NCBI GenBank assembly: GCA_045657945.1
Contig: JAZOUB010000037.1
Span: 152,588-216,587 of the forward strand
DNA from: HGM04593 sp045657945
GTDB taxonomy: Bacteria > Bacteroidota > Bacteroidia > Bacteroidales > Bacteroidaceae
Reading direction: 5' to 3'
Length of the DNA stretch: 64,000 nucleotides
Positions 16,252-25,389 of this stretch are shown here, in pieces. The stretch's first letter is position 1; each line of letters begins with the position of its first letter. The notes beneath the pieces were generated by a model. That model made no database searches, was not told the origin of the DNA, and worked only from the letters and a program-made list of their open reading frames with translations. A program made the position numbers and the translations under genes.

Positions 16252-17484
16252 TTATTCGTGATAAGGAACAAATGGCTTGCGACAAGAGAACAGACTGTCA
16301 TAATGAAGAATTGCATCCACAGGCAAATCGCTTTTATAGAAAGAGGGCAACTGATTTGCCTTATCCCACAGCCGAGCCTGAGCTTTATTCAACAACTGCA
16401 TATAACGGTCTGTAACAATCGAAGAGATTTCCGGGTCGGCAATAGAAGATATATTCGCCTCATTATATTCACCCATCATCTCATAAAAAGAGAGAATGTT
16501 ATTGTTGGCAAATTCAAAATATGTGGCATTGGAAACAGAATCGTCCACACACCCGTATATTGCAGCCACATCATTTTCAACACTTGTAAGCAGAGAGTCG
16601 CGCACAACAACCCGTTGCTCGGCGACAGCCTTTTGACGGCTTATCTCACGCGCGTTCCTGACACTTGAATGGTAGGCACTCAACAACGGCAGCAACAACA
16701 GCAACGCAGTGACAACTGTTGCAAAAATCTTCAAAGGGCGGTTGCGGTGTCTGAATGCGGCAAGCAGCTGCTCGGCATTGGCATAGCGTTTCTCTCTTTG
16801 GGCTGACAGGCAACGCCCTGCTATGCGCATATAACGGTTACCGAAAAGTTCCATCATTATCACACCCAACGAATAGATATCACTGCGCGCATCAATATCC
16901 TTTTCCTGCATGAGCAGTTCGGGCGAGGCGTATGTCGGCGTGCATCCCAATGTGCGCGCAAGGAAATGTGCATCATCATTGGCAAGACCAAAGTCAATGA
17001 TGCGCACATCATTGTCGGCACGCGTAATCAAAATGTTTTCGGGTTTAATATCATTGTGCACAATACCGCTGCGGTGTATATATGCCACAGCCTGCAGCAG
17101 TTGCTCAAACACCCTGCGACGCATTGCCATCGAGGGGTTCTCGGCAAGAAAAGCACTCAACGGGCGCCCGTTGACATACTCCATGACAATACCCGGCCCC
17201 ACAACCGTGGACTCCTCAAAAGTGAACACATTCGCCACATGGGGATGCTGTCGACCGATAGAGAGTTCATATTCGCGCCTGAGCATTGCAAGCGACTGCC
17301 CGGACTTTTCCCTTGGGGTCTTAATGATGAAGTATTTACCGGCTTTGCGGACACGGTAGAGCACTGCCTGCGAGGTTGTAGCATATACCTCGGGCATCGA
17401 ATAGCCTGCCGAGGTATCCACTTCCTCGCAGGCAGGACTGAATATTTCACTGCTGCCGCTAATCAAATTGACAAATAAAGACAA
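16252..17484 (-). CDS. Transmembrane Ser/Thr protein kinase (non-RD)
   Basis: 410 residues from TTG 17484; the next ATG would cut into the first kinase strand, and a TATATTTG box sits at the right distance upstream. The kinase domain (about 30-235) has Lys55 in FIIKTPRE, the catalytic loop HNDIKPEN (143-150), the metal motif DFGLAN from 164, and SPE in place of APE. The catalytic Asp and Lys are kept, but the Arg of HRD is Asn, so it does not need the usual activation-loop phosphorylation. One membrane helix lies at about 251-269; the last ~140 residues are extracytoplasmic and helical. It is divergent from a small putative DNA-binding protein and heads in the same direction as the accessory cluster, whose products could be substrates (inference). 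Confidence 0.85.
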   Translation of the reverse strand: MSLFVNLISGSSEIFSPACEEVDTSAGYSMPEVYATTSQAVLYRVRKAGKYFIIKTPREKSGQSLAMLRREYELSIGRQHPHVANVFTFEESTVVGPGIVMEYVNGRPLSAFLAENPSMAMRRRVFEQLLQAVAYIHRSGIVHNDIKPENILITRADNDVRIIDFGLANDDAHFLARTLGCTPTYASPELLMQEKDIDARSDIYSLGVIMMELFGNRYMRIAGRCLSAQREKRYANAEQLLAAFRHRNRPLKIFATVVTALLLLLPLLSAYHSSVRNAREISRQKAVAEQRVVVRDSLLTSVENDVAAIYGCVDDSVSNATYFEFANNNILSFYEMMGEYNEANISSIADPEISSIVTDRYMQLLNKAQARLWDKANQLPSFYKSDLPVDAILHYDSLFSCRKPFVPYHE

Positions 17485-17504
17485 ACGCCGGTACTATTTT
17501 TTTT

Positions 17505-17525
17505 CAAATATAAGCACTATTTTTG
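17505..17525. promoter_or_regulatory. Back-to-back promoter boxes of kinase and divergent regulator-like gene
   Basis: TATATTTG on the minus strand (17505-17512) and TATTTTTG on the plus strand (17518-17525) both match TAnnTTTG. The boxes are only 5 bases apart, so polymerases for the two genes would compete or be controlled together. Confidence 0.55.
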
Positions 17526-17551
17526 TGATTACAATCAGTACAAAGCAAAAT

Positions 17552-18148
17552 ATGAGCATAGACATAGATTCACCGCAACTTGCGGCACTACGCGAGGAGA
17601 TAGAGGAGTTGGTTGGAAAGATGTACTCGCACTCGAACTTCACACACCTTTCGGGACTCATCGGCTACAAGTGCAAGGAGCACATCTCCGTGACCACACT
17701 CGAGCGCATCTGGGGTTACTCCACCCGCAATGCAAGCAAGATTTCAATAAGGACGCTTGATGTTATTGCAAGATTTGTGGATCATGCCGACTGGGAGACA
17801 TACTGCAAGTACTTACACGAAAAGTTGCAAAAATGTTCTGAATTATTCCATACTGCCGATGCCATAAACAGTTGTAACCTCGCTACCGGTACAAAGGTGC
17901 GCATTGCTTGGCAGCCCGACAGGGTTTGCGAAGTGGAATACCTTGGCAACAACCGCTATGTTGCCGTGAAGTGCGAGAACTCAAGCATGAAACCGGGCGA
18001 CACATTCACCTGCCTGATGATACAGAAAGGACGCGAACTCTACATGGAGAACTTTACACGCTATGGCAAAGAGCCTGCCGGCGAATGTTATGTAGTGGGA
18101 CAAATAAGCGGCCTCACCAGCGCCGAAATCATAAAGGATCAGCCGTAA
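17552..18148 (+). CDS. Small protein with HTH-like N-terminus, possible transcriptional regulator
   Basis: 198 residues from ATG 17552, 27 bases after its -7 box; a longer frame upstream would run through the promoter. Residues ~35-90 (VTTLERIWGYS, then ISIRTLDVIARFV and DWETYCKYL) match the pattern of short HTH-containing proteins common in Bacteroidales. The second half (residues 105-190) is beta-rich with AWQPDR and KPGDTF, perhaps an SH3-like or ligand domain. Its gene is divergent from the kinase and converges on dusB with a 10-base overlap. I do not recognise a named family; a regulator of the kinase or the cluster is a guess from position. Confidence 0.55.
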   Translation: MSIDIDSPQLAALREEIEELVGKMYSHSNFTHLSGLIGYKCKEHISVTTLERIWGYSTRNASKISIRTLDVIARFVDHADWETYCKYLHEKLQKCSELFHTADAINSCNLATGTKVRIAWQPDRVCEVEYLGNNRYVAVKCENSSMKPGDTFTCLMIQKGRELYMENFTRYGKEPAGECYVVGQISGLTSAEIIKDQP

Positions 18149-19119
18149 ATCTCTACAATCCTGTCAAGTATCGACATCAGCTCGTCCATCTTCTCGCAAC
18201 GGAGCATCTCAATGCGCAGTGGGCGGAAATCGTTGAGTCCCTTGAGTAGTGGAGTTGCTGCAAGATGACGGCGCACATGCAGGATTCCTGGGCGCTCGCC
18301 AAGCCACTCTACACTGTCCCTTACCTGCTCACGCAGGATATCCATACACTCGGTGAATGTAAATGGCACTGCTGGCTCGCCATGCTCGAGATAGTGTTTC
18401 ACATCACGGAAAATCCATGGCTGACCGAAGCTTGCACGACCAATCATCACCGCATCCACACCATACTTGTCAAAACACTCCTTGGCACGCTCGGGAGTCT
18501 TCACGTCACCGTTGCCAATGATGGGGATGTGCATTCGGGGGTTCTCCTTTATCTTGCCTATGAGTGTCCAGTCGGCATCGCCGGTGTACATCTGCGCTCG
18601 TGTGCGGCCATGCACAGTGAGGGCGGCTATACCACAATCCTGCAGACGCTCGGCAAGTTCCACAATACATTTGCTGTTCTCGTCCCAGCCAAGACGTGTC
18701 TTCACGGTAACAGGGATGTTCACCGCATCCACCACAGCTTTTGTAATCTCAAGCAGTTTAGGGATGTTCTGCAACATGCCGGCACCGCATCCCTTGCGCG
18801 CCACCTTCTTGACAGGACAGCCAAAGTTGATATCAAGGATATCGGGCTTTGCAAGTTCAACGCGCTTGGCAGCCTCGACCATAGGCTCCACCTCGTTGCC
18901 GTATATCTGTATCGCAACCGGGCGTTCCTTGTCATATACCTGCAACTTGCGCACCGTGCTGTTCACATCGCGTATGAGAGCATCGCTCGACACGAACTCG
19001 GTATATACCATATCAACCCCGAACCTCTTGCACAGCAAGCGGAACGCAGCGTCAGTCACATCCTCCATTGGAGCAAGAAAGATGGGATATTTCCCGAATT
19101 CAATATTGGCAATCTTCAT
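18139..19119 (-). CDS. dusB: tRNA-dihydrouridine synthase
   Basis: 326 residues, full length. The FMN enzyme reduces uridines in the D-loop of tRNA. It opens with FLAPMEDVTD, the flavin-binding start of Dus proteins; INFGCPVKKVARKGCGAG carries the catalytic Cys; KTRLGWDEN and HGRTRAQMYTG follow in the expected order, and IGNGDVKTPE binds FMN phosphate. It fits the DusB/NifR3 group best. It is convergent with the HTH-like gene and starts 73 bases from the divergent U32 gene. Confidence 0.93.
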   Translation of the reverse strand: MKIANIEFGKYPIFLAPMEDVTDAAFRLLCKRFGVDMVYTEFVSSDALIRDVNSTVRKLQVYDKERPVAIQIYGNEVEPMVEAAKRVELAKPDILDINFGCPVKKVARKGCGAGMLQNIPKLLEITKAVVDAVNIPVTVKTRLGWDENSKCIVELAERLQDCGIAALTVHGRTRAQMYTGDADWTLIGKIKENPRMHIPIIGNGDVKTPERAKECFDKYGVDAVMIGRASFGQPWIFRDVKHYLEHGEPAVPFTFTECMDILREQVRDSVEWLGERPGILHVRRHLAATPLLKGLNDFRPLRIEMLRCEKMDELMSILDRIVEIYG

Positions 19120-19192
19120 TGTCTAATAATCTGCTATGAGTTTGTTATTTCCTTGCAAAGATATATCTTTGTAGGCAAATTACAAACAATCC

Positions 19193-20455
19193 ATGAACTA
19201 CAAGAGAAGCGATTTTGAGATAATGGCACCTGTGGGTTCGCGCGAGAGCCTCGCTGCAGCCATTCAGGCAGGAGCAAACTCAATCTATTTTGGTATTGAG
19301 CACCTTAACATGCGCGCCCACTCGGCAAGCGCATTCTCAATAAATGACCTGCGCGAGATTGCACAGATATGCGATGAGCACGGCATAAAGAGCTACCTCA
19401 CGGTGAACACCATCATCTATGAGGATGACCTTGCAATGATGTACCAGATTATTGATGCTGCCAAGGAGAGCGGCATCTCGGCTGTCATTGCAGCCGATGT
19501 GGCAGTGATGCAGTACTGTAACCGCGTCGGCGTTGAGGTACACCTCTCTACACAGCTCAACATAAGCAACAGCGAAGCAATGAAATTCTATGCACAGTTT
19601 GCCGATGTCGTAGTGCTTGCACGCGAGCTGAAGATGGAGCAGGTTGCAGCAATACACAAGGTAATTATTGACGAGGACATACGCGGCCCCAAGGGCGAGC
19701 TGCTACGCATAGAGATGTTCTGCCACGGAGCATTGTGCATGGCAATCTCGGGCAAGTGCTACATGTCGCTTCACCAGCTCGGCCGCAGCGCCAACCGTGG
19801 CGAGTGCATGCAGGTGTGCCGCCGTGGCTACATTGTAAAGGACCGCGAGAGCGACATTGAACTGGAGGTTGACAACAAATACATCATGTCACCCAAGGAT
19901 CTCAAGACCATACGCTTCATTGACCGCATGATTGAGAGCGGCGTGCGCGTGTTCAAGATAGAAGGCCGCGCCCGTGGCCCCGAATATGTGCAGACTGTTG
20001 CCGGCTGCTACAACGAGGCACTTGAGGCCTACCTCGCCGGCGAACTCACCGAGGAGAAGAAGGACACTTGGGACGAACGCCTGGCAACCGTGTTCAACCG
20101 CGGATTCTGGGACGGCTACTACCAGGGACAGAAGCTTGGCGAGTGGAGCAACATCTACGGTTCACAGGCAACCGAGCGCAAGGTATATATCGGAAAGGCC
20201 ATGAAACACTTCTCAAAGCTTGGCGTGGGCGAGTTCCTCATTGAGGCAGGCACCATTGATGCAGGCGAGAAGATTCTCATCACCGGCCCAACAACCGGTG
20301 CCGTATATCTGGAGCTTGAAGACCCGCGCGTGAACCTTGAACCGGTAGAAAAGGTGAACAAGGGCGACAGAGTCTCGTTCAAGGTACCCTGCAAGGTGCG
20401 CCCAAGCGACAAGCTCTACAAGATTGTAAAGACCGAGCACGGTTGCTGCGATTGA
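19193..20455 (+). CDS. Peptidase U32 family protein (TrhP/YegQ-like)
   Basis: 420 residues, no signal peptide. The N-terminal TIM-barrel-like region (MAPVGSRESLAAAIQAGA) and the family's Cys block, FCHGALCMAISGKCYMS then NRGECMQVCRRGY, are typical of the U32 family; these Cys probably hold an iron-sulfur cluster. Members close to this length, such as E. coli TrhP, take part in 5-hydroxyuridine formation at position 34 of tRNA, while others are linked to ubiquinone or 23S rRNA hydroxylation. So a tRNA-modifying role is likelier than proteolysis. The gene is followed at once by a strong terminator. Confidence 0.85.
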   Translation: MNYKRSDFEIMAPVGSRESLAAAIQAGANSIYFGIEHLNMRAHSASAFSINDLREIAQICDEHGIKSYLTVNTIIYEDDLAMMYQIIDAAKESGISAVIAADVAVMQYCNRVGVEVHLSTQLNISNSEAMKFYAQFADVVVLARELKMEQVAAIHKVIIDEDIRGPKGELLRIEMFCHGALCMAISGKCYMSLHQLGRSANRGECMQVCRRGYIVKDRESDIELEVDNKYIMSPKDLKTIRFIDRMIESGVRVFKIEGRARGPEYVQTVAGCYNEALEAYLAGELTEEKKDTWDERLATVFNRGFWDGYYQGQKLGEWSNIYGSQATERKVYIGKAMKHFSKLGVGEFLIEAGTIDAGEKILITGPTTGAVYLELEDPRVNLEPVEKVNKGDRVSFKVPCKVRPSDKLYKIVKTEHGCCD

Positions 20456-20458
20456 ATT

Positions 20459-20506
20459 GATACAAAAAAATACGCTGAAGCGCACTTCAGCGTATTTTTT
20501 TGTATC
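20459..20506. terminator. Bidirectional terminator
   Basis: Perfect 22-bp arms (20459-20480 and 20485-20506) around a CGCA tetraloop, with seven-A and seven-T runs. It separates the U32 gene from sufE, whose stop lies in its right arm. Confidence 0.9.
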
Positions 20507-20927
20507 ATCCTCTAGTTTTGAATGCCAATGCATATAACTTCATCTGCCTTATCATTGCCAGAAGACCGTTGCTGCGTGTGGGGGAGAGATGCTCTTTCAG
20601 GCCTATTGCCTCGACAAAGCGCGGCTCGGTGTTGAGTATCTCATCGGGGGTACGACCGGAATATACCTTTATCAGCAACGAGACAATACCCTTGACAATC
20701 ATGGCATCACTCTCGGCACGGAAATGAACCTTGCCGTCAACATAATCGGCCTGCAGCCATACGCGGCTCTGACAGCCCTCTATGAGGTTATTGTCGGTCT
20801 TGTACTCGGCCGGCAGTGGTTCCTGTTCGCTGCCAAGGTCAATGAGCAGCTGGTAGCGGTCGAGCCAGTCATCAAAATCGCTGAACTCGGCGATAATCTC
20901 GTCCTGTGCTTCCTGGATTGTTGCCAT
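20505..20927 (-). CDS. sufE: SufE-family cysteine desulfurase activator
   Basis: 140 residues, normal length. SufE accepts sulfur from the desulfurase SufS and passes it to the iron-sulfur scaffold. LIEGCQSRVW carries the sulfur-accepting Cys at about residue 52; the helical N-terminus and the SPTRSNGLLAMI end fit the family. Its ATG shares a base with the stop of the upstream lipoprotein gene (TAATG). No sufBCDS genes are in view, so it is separate from its partners here. Confidence 0.92.
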   Translation of the reverse strand: MATIQEAQDEIIAEFSDFDDWLDRYQLLIDLGSEQEPLPAEYKTDNNLIEGCQSRVWLQADYVDGKVHFRAESDAMIVKGIVSLLIKVYSGRTPDEILNTEPRFVEAIGLKEHLSPTRSNGLLAMIRQMKLYALAFKTRG

Positions 20928-21967
20928 TATTTCTCGCTATAAATTACATATAACACTGTCTGCCCCACAGCCTTAAGGGTCTCCTTGTCTATCCAGTCCA
21001 TATCGTCCTTCATGGTGTGATGATAGGGGCCGAAACCATTGGGGCTTTCGGGATCATAGTTTATGATATCGATGCAGGGAATGCCTGCGGTCTTGTTCAC
21101 ATACAGATGGTCATCGGTGATGTAACCGCCCTCCTTGTCAACGAAATAGTTTGAGTAGCCTGCATTCTTGGCATGTTTCCACACCTTGCGCACAACCGCA
21201 GGGGCGTAGTGCGACGAGTATCCCTCTTGACGGAACTGCGAAGAGGGTGCGCCTACAATATCAAGCAGTATGCCATATTTGGGGCTGTAGGCAAACTCGT
21301 GAAGGTTACGTGACCAATATTGCGAACCCAAAGCCCATGAGTTGCTCACTGATGCGTATTTCTCGACATCGTTCTCGTGTAGGCCGTAATCCTCGGCATC
21401 GAAGAGTATAATATCAACGCCAACGGTTGTGGGGACAGCCGCAAGCTGACGCGCAATCTCAAGCAACACACCAACACCGCTGCCACCGTCATTGGCACCC
21501 GGAAGGGGCTTGTAGTGGTTGGCTTTATTGGGGTCGGAGTCGGCCCAGGGGCGTGTATCCCAATGTGCGCAGAGCATCACGCGTTTATCCTTCTCGGGCT
21601 GGAAACGGGCAATGATGTTGCGCGACTTGAGGAGGTCACCGTTGTAGGCCTTGAGATCGACATCCTGTGTAATGACGTCGGCGCCGTATGAACGCAGTTT
21701 GTCAACAAGATAATTGCCACAGTTGCGGTGAGTTGCGGTACCGGGGACACGGGGGCCAAAGGCCACCTGGCGTGCCACGAAACTGTATGCGCTGTCGGCG
21801 TCGAACAGGGGCACGATTGCAAGCGTTTCAACCGTCTGCGACGCACCACCCTGCTGCGATGATGACTCGCCGGAGGGTTTTGCCGCGACTGCTGTATCAA
21901 TCCTTGAATTGCCACCACAGCCAATGAGAAGAAAAGCCAGTAGCAATGCGAATGCCTTGTGTAACAT
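20927..21967 (-). CDS. M28-family lipoprotein, glutaminyl-peptide cyclotransferase-like
   Basis: 346 residues. The signal ends in LLIGC, a lipobox, so it should be a lipoprotein facing the periplasm. The M28 fold carries the zinc ligands in AHWDTRPW (His, Asp), NDGGSGVG (Asp), DAEDYG (Glu/Asp), then a later Asp and a final His in YHHTMKDD. The closest known group is bacterial and animal glutaminyl cyclases, which turn N-terminal Gln into pyroglutamate; an aminopeptidase is the alternative. The cytosolic pyroglutamyl peptidase elsewhere in the window is not in the same operon. It overlaps sufE and follows cysS by 3 bases. Confidence 0.85.
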   Translation of the reverse strand: MLHKAFALLLAFLLIGCGGNSRIDTAVAAKPSGESSSQQGGASQTVETLAIVPLFDADSAYSFVARQVAFGPRVPGTATHRNCGNYLVDKLRSYGADVITQDVDLKAYNGDLLKSRNIIARFQPEKDKRVMLCAHWDTRPWADSDPNKANHYKPLPGANDGGSGVGVLLEIARQLAAVPTTVGVDIILFDAEDYGLHENDVEKYASVSNSWALGSQYWSRNLHEFAYSPKYGILLDIVGAPSSQFRQEGYSSHYAPAVVRKVWKHAKNAGYSNYFVDKEGGYITDDHLYVNKTAGIPCIDIINYDPESPNGFGPYHHTMKDDMDWIDKETLKAVGQTVLYVIYSEK

Positions 21968-21970
21968 GGT

Positions 21971-23446
21971 TTATCGGTTTAATTTCCAGGTTGTACCCTC
22001 TTTGCCGTCCTTGATTTCAAAGCCAAGCTCGGCAAGTTCGTTACGTATGCGGTCGCTTGTAGCCCAGTCCTTGTTGGCCTTTGCTACCTGACGCTGCTGG
22101 AGAAGCATGTCCACTACCTTACCGAATGCCTCCTCGCGACCGCTGTCGGAGCCACGCTCCTCCTTCAAGCCAAGGATATCGAATGCAAAAAGGTGGAATG
22201 TTTCCTTGAGTTCGGCAAGATCGGCCTCGCTGATGGTGGCCTTCTTGTCGGCAAGCTGGTTGATTGCACGCGAAGCATCAAAGAGGTGCGAGATTACCTG
22301 CGCGGTATTCATGTCGTCGTTCATTGCATCGTAGCACTTGCCGCGCAGACCCTTTACATCGGCAGTTGTCTCACCAGACGCAGAAAGACTTGTGAGGGTC
22401 TTGTATGCCTCGAGCAGACGTTGCATTCCCTTCTCGGCTGCCTGCAATGCCTCGTTGCTGAAATCAACGGTGCTGCGGTAGTGTGCCTGGAGAATGAAGA
22501 AGCGTATTGTCATTGGCGAGTAGGCCTGTGCCAACAGCGGATGTGAGCCGGTAAAGAACTCGTCGAGGGTGATGAAGTTGCCCAATGACTTGCCCATCTT
22601 TGTGCCGTTGATTGTAATCATGTTGTTATGCATCCAGTACTTGACTACATGATGTCCCATGGCTGCCATGCCCTGTGCAATCTCACACTCGTGGTGAGGG
22701 AACACGAGGTCCATGCCGCCACCGTGGATGTCGAACTGCTCGCCAAGGTACTTGCGCCCCATGGCTGTACACTCGCAGTGCCAGCCGGGGAAACCGTTGC
22801 TCCATGGCGATGGCCAACGCATGATGTGCTCGGGCTGCGCGCACTTCCACAATGCAAAATCGGCAGGGTTACGCTTCTCGTCCTGGCCGTCAAGTTCGCG
22901 TGTGGTGTTGAGCACGTCGTCGAGATTACGACCCGAGAGGATACCGTATTTGTGTGCCTTGTCATACTTTGCGACATCGAAATAGACCGAACCCTGGCTC
23001 TCATAAGCAAAACCGTTGTCGAGGATTTCCTTTACAAGCTCTATCTGCTCAATGATGTGACCCGATGCGTGGGGCTCAATGCTTGGGGGAAGGACATTCA
23101 ACGCATCCATCACCTTGTGGTAGTGGAGCGTATATTGCTGAACGACTTCCATTGGCTCAAGCTGCTCGAGGCGTGCCTTCTTTGCAATCTTGTCCTCGCC
23201 CTCATCGGCATCGTGCTCAAGGTGACCCACGTCTGTGATGTTACGCACATAGCGCACCTTGTAGCCAAGGTTCTGAAGATAGCGGAACAGCACATCGAAG
23301 GTTATCGCAGGGCGCGCATGACCAAGATGAGCGGGGCCATATACTGTGGGGCCGCAGACATAGAGTCCCACATTGGGGGCGTGGAGCGGCTCGAACAACT
23401 CTTTCTTGCGAGAGAGCGTGTTGTATATCATGAATTTGTTTTCCAT
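21971..23446 (-). CDS. cysS: Cysteinyl-tRNA synthetase
   Basis: 491 residues, full length, class I. The zinc-binding Cys in VGLYVCGPTVYG and the HIGH-type motif GPAHLGHA come first. The GWHCECTAMG block and a HGGGMDL(V)FPHHECEIAQ stretch follow, and KMSKS reads KMGKS near residue 220. The C-terminal half is the helical anticodon-binding part. It charges tRNA-Cys in the cytosol. It lies inside an eight-gene minus-strand operon, 20 bases after the Ig-like lipoprotein gene. Confidence 0.97.
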   Translation of the reverse strand: MENKFMIYNTLSRKKELFEPLHAPNVGLYVCGPTVYGPAHLGHARPAITFDVLFRYLQNLGYKVRYVRNITDVGHLEHDADEGEDKIAKKARLEQLEPMEVVQQYTLHYHKVMDALNVLPPSIEPHASGHIIEQIELVKEILDNGFAYESQGSVYFDVAKYDKAHKYGILSGRNLDDVLNTTRELDGQDEKRNPADFALWKCAQPEHIMRWPSPWSNGFPGWHCECTAMGRKYLGEQFDIHGGGMDLVFPHHECEIAQGMAAMGHHVVKYWMHNNMITINGTKMGKSLGNFITLDEFFTGSHPLLAQAYSPMTIRFFILQAHYRSTVDFSNEALQAAEKGMQRLLEAYKTLTSLSASGETTADVKGLRGKCYDAMNDDMNTAQVISHLFDASRAINQLADKKATISEADLAELKETFHLFAFDILGLKEERGSDSGREEAFGKVVDMLLQQRQVAKANKDWATSDRIRNELAELGFEIKDGKEGTTWKLNR

Positions 23447-23466
23447 ATCTCTGTATATATTATCTG

Positions 23467-25389
23467 TTATTTGAATTTACGTGTTGCATTACGGTTCATT
23501 TTGCGACGCTCCTTGTCGGGCTTCTGCTTGGTTATCTCAAGCGGTTTCTGCTCGTTGAGAGGCTTGCCGATGTCCCAATCCTCCTGGGTATATTCGAATA
23601 GCGCCCTGAGATCAAGTGCATGATGATAATAGGTGACGTGCTCGGGCTGAATACCTTTTGCATAGTCGCCGGTGTCCCACTTGCCGTTGCCGTTATTGTC
23701 GAAGATGAGACGCATAAAGTATTGTCCGGGACGTATGAAGTAGAAGGAGCAACGGCCGTTGACGGTTCTTTCCTCCTTTACAACGCTCTCACGGGAATCG
23801 AGAAGCTGTAATATACCATTGTTGCCTACGCCTGACACATTTACATAGAGCACGGCATACTCGTCGAGCGAACGGAAGCTCATCTCACGGGTGAACTCTG
23901 CAGATACTCCACCATAGAGTCCTTTGAAAGCTGCCGAATCGGCAACAACCTTGTAGGTATTCTCGGGACGCCACTCAGCAAAAAGATCATATTTACGTAT
24001 GTTTACTGTATCCTGGCTGAAGACATGCTCTACAGGCACCCATAGTGTATCGACCTTATGGAAGAGATGTATTGCATCGGGGTTGACCGATAGCAATGGC
24101 TCATCAAAGGTAAACTTGCAACTGCCATCGACATCCATTGAGGATGAGCCTGAGAAACGCACCGACAGGGGCACGGGCTTGGGAACAAAAGCCGGAGGGT
24201 TGGCCTCGTCGTAATCGGGAGATTTCTTTGCTTCGCGCATGAATGCTTTCATCTCCTCCTCGTACTTCTTCTGACGCTGTTTCTGCACAGTCTCCCAACG
24301 TCTCTTTGCCGAGATGTACAAGGTATCTACCTGATCAAAGAAGTTGCCGTCAACATCACTTGCACGGTATGATAGCTTCAGAGCCAATGTATCGTTTCGA
24401 TAGAGCAGAGAGTCCTTGAGCCAATAGACAAGGGTGTCGCTCTTAAGGCTCTTCTCAAGTATATATGCATTGGAGAAATCGAAACCGAGACCTTCTATCT
24501 GCGGCAGTTCCTTGTTCTCGGCAGCAAAGAAGAGGGTTATCTTGTTGTGGCTGTCACGAGTGCGCTTGATGAGGTACTGGGATGTAAAATCTTCCTTAAA
24601 GACACGGAGCATTATGTCATCGGGCAGGAAACGTGTGTAATTGATGTTCCTGATGGTATCGATTGTCAAGCTGTCGCGCCACACGGTGTCGGGGCGTACA
24701 GCCGGCATTGCATGCGGTTCAATGAGACCGGAGAGATAAGCCACAGCCTCGCTCTTCTGGTCAAAAAGGAAGTTCTGATTGGCATCGGAAAGCGCATAGA
24801 CACGGTATTTGCCGGGAGCAATACCTTTGATGGTGAAACGCCCGCGCGAATCGGTGCGGGATACACGCTCGAAAGGCAACTTGCTGAAGGCAGTGTCGTC
24901 AAGACATGAGTGCAGACCTACAATAATGCCCTTTACGGGTTCAAGATCCTGGGCATTGAGCACTGTGCCCGATACCGCCAGGGTATCGACCTGCTCGCCG
25001 GTAGAGAAAACATAGGCGAAGTTCTCGTAGGGGTTACCCTCGTTGTTGTCAACTATGGCGTCACCAAAGTCTATGGAGTAGGTGGTATTGGGGCGCAAAG
25101 TGTCAAAGAGTTCAACTGTCACCTTCTTGCCTGCGTACTTTATCTCGGGCATCTGTAACTGAGGCGGAGAGACTACTACTTTTTCAAAGGCATTCTCGAG
25201 CTTTATATTTTCATTGAATTCAAGCGCAATCTTTGCTGCCTCTACGTTGGTAGCACCAAGCACAGGGGTAGCCTTGACGAGGACTGGTGGGTCCTCGTCA
25301 TACGGGCCGCCATCGGGCGCTCCTATGCTGGCACATGCTGCAAGCAGCAGTGACGCAACTAAAGATATTGCTGAATTCCAGAATCGCAT
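23467..25389 (-). CDS. Ig-like-domain lipoprotein
   Basis: 640 residues. The signal peptide ends LLAACAS, a lipobox. The next ~100 residues (DEDPPVLVKATPVLGATNV and a TTYSIDFGDAIVDNN segment) fit the bacterial Ig-like SbsA-type domain, followed by a carboxypeptidase-regulatory-like beta domain (SGTVLNAQDLEPVKGIIV). A coiled, charged stretch around 370-400 and a second set of beta domains complete it. The C-terminal tail is very basic (about 30 residues). Widespread in Bacteroidota, function unknown; cell-envelope location is likely. Its ATG overlaps the stop of the GH3 gene (TAATG). Confidence 0.8.
   Translation of the reverse strand: MRFWNSAISLVASLLLAACASIGAPDGGPYDEDPPVLVKATPVLGATNVEAAKIALEFNENIKLENAFEKVVVSPPQLQMPEIKYAGKKVTVELFDTLRPNTTYSIDFGDAIVDNNEGNPYENFAYVFSTGEQVDTLAVSGTVLNAQDLEPVKGIIVGLHSCLDDTAFSKLPFERVSRTDSRGRFTIKGIAPGKYRVYALSDANQNFLFDQKSEAVAYLSGLIEPHAMPAVRPDTVWRDSLTIDTIRNINYTRFLPDDIMLRVFKEDFTSQYLIKRTRDSHNKITLFFAAENKELPQIEGLGFDFSNAYILEKSLKSDTLVYWLKDSLLYRNDTLALKLSYRASDVDGNFFDQVDTLYISAKRRWETVQKQRQKKYEEEMKAFMREAKKSPDYDEANPPAFVPKPVPLSVRFSGSSSMDVDGSCKFTFDEPLLSVNPDAIHLFHKVDTLWVPVEHVFSQDTVNIRKYDLFAEWRPENTYKVVADSAAFKGLYGGVSAEFTREMSFRSLDEYAVLYVNVSGVGNNGILQLLDSRESVVKEERTVNGRCSFYFIRPGQYFMRLIFDNNGNGKWDTGDYAKGIQPEHVTYYHHALDLRALFEYTQEDWDIGKPLNEQKPLEITKQKPDKERRKMNRNATRKFK

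Noticed and set aside
16067..16285. 72-codon minus-strand frame overlapping the kinase end
   Set aside because: It runs through noncoding A/T-rich DNA and a C run; no pattern of selection visible.
22628..23623. Plus-strand frame of 331 codons antisense to cysS
   Set aside because: Length comes from codon bias of cysS; the minus-strand protein has all synthetase motifs.
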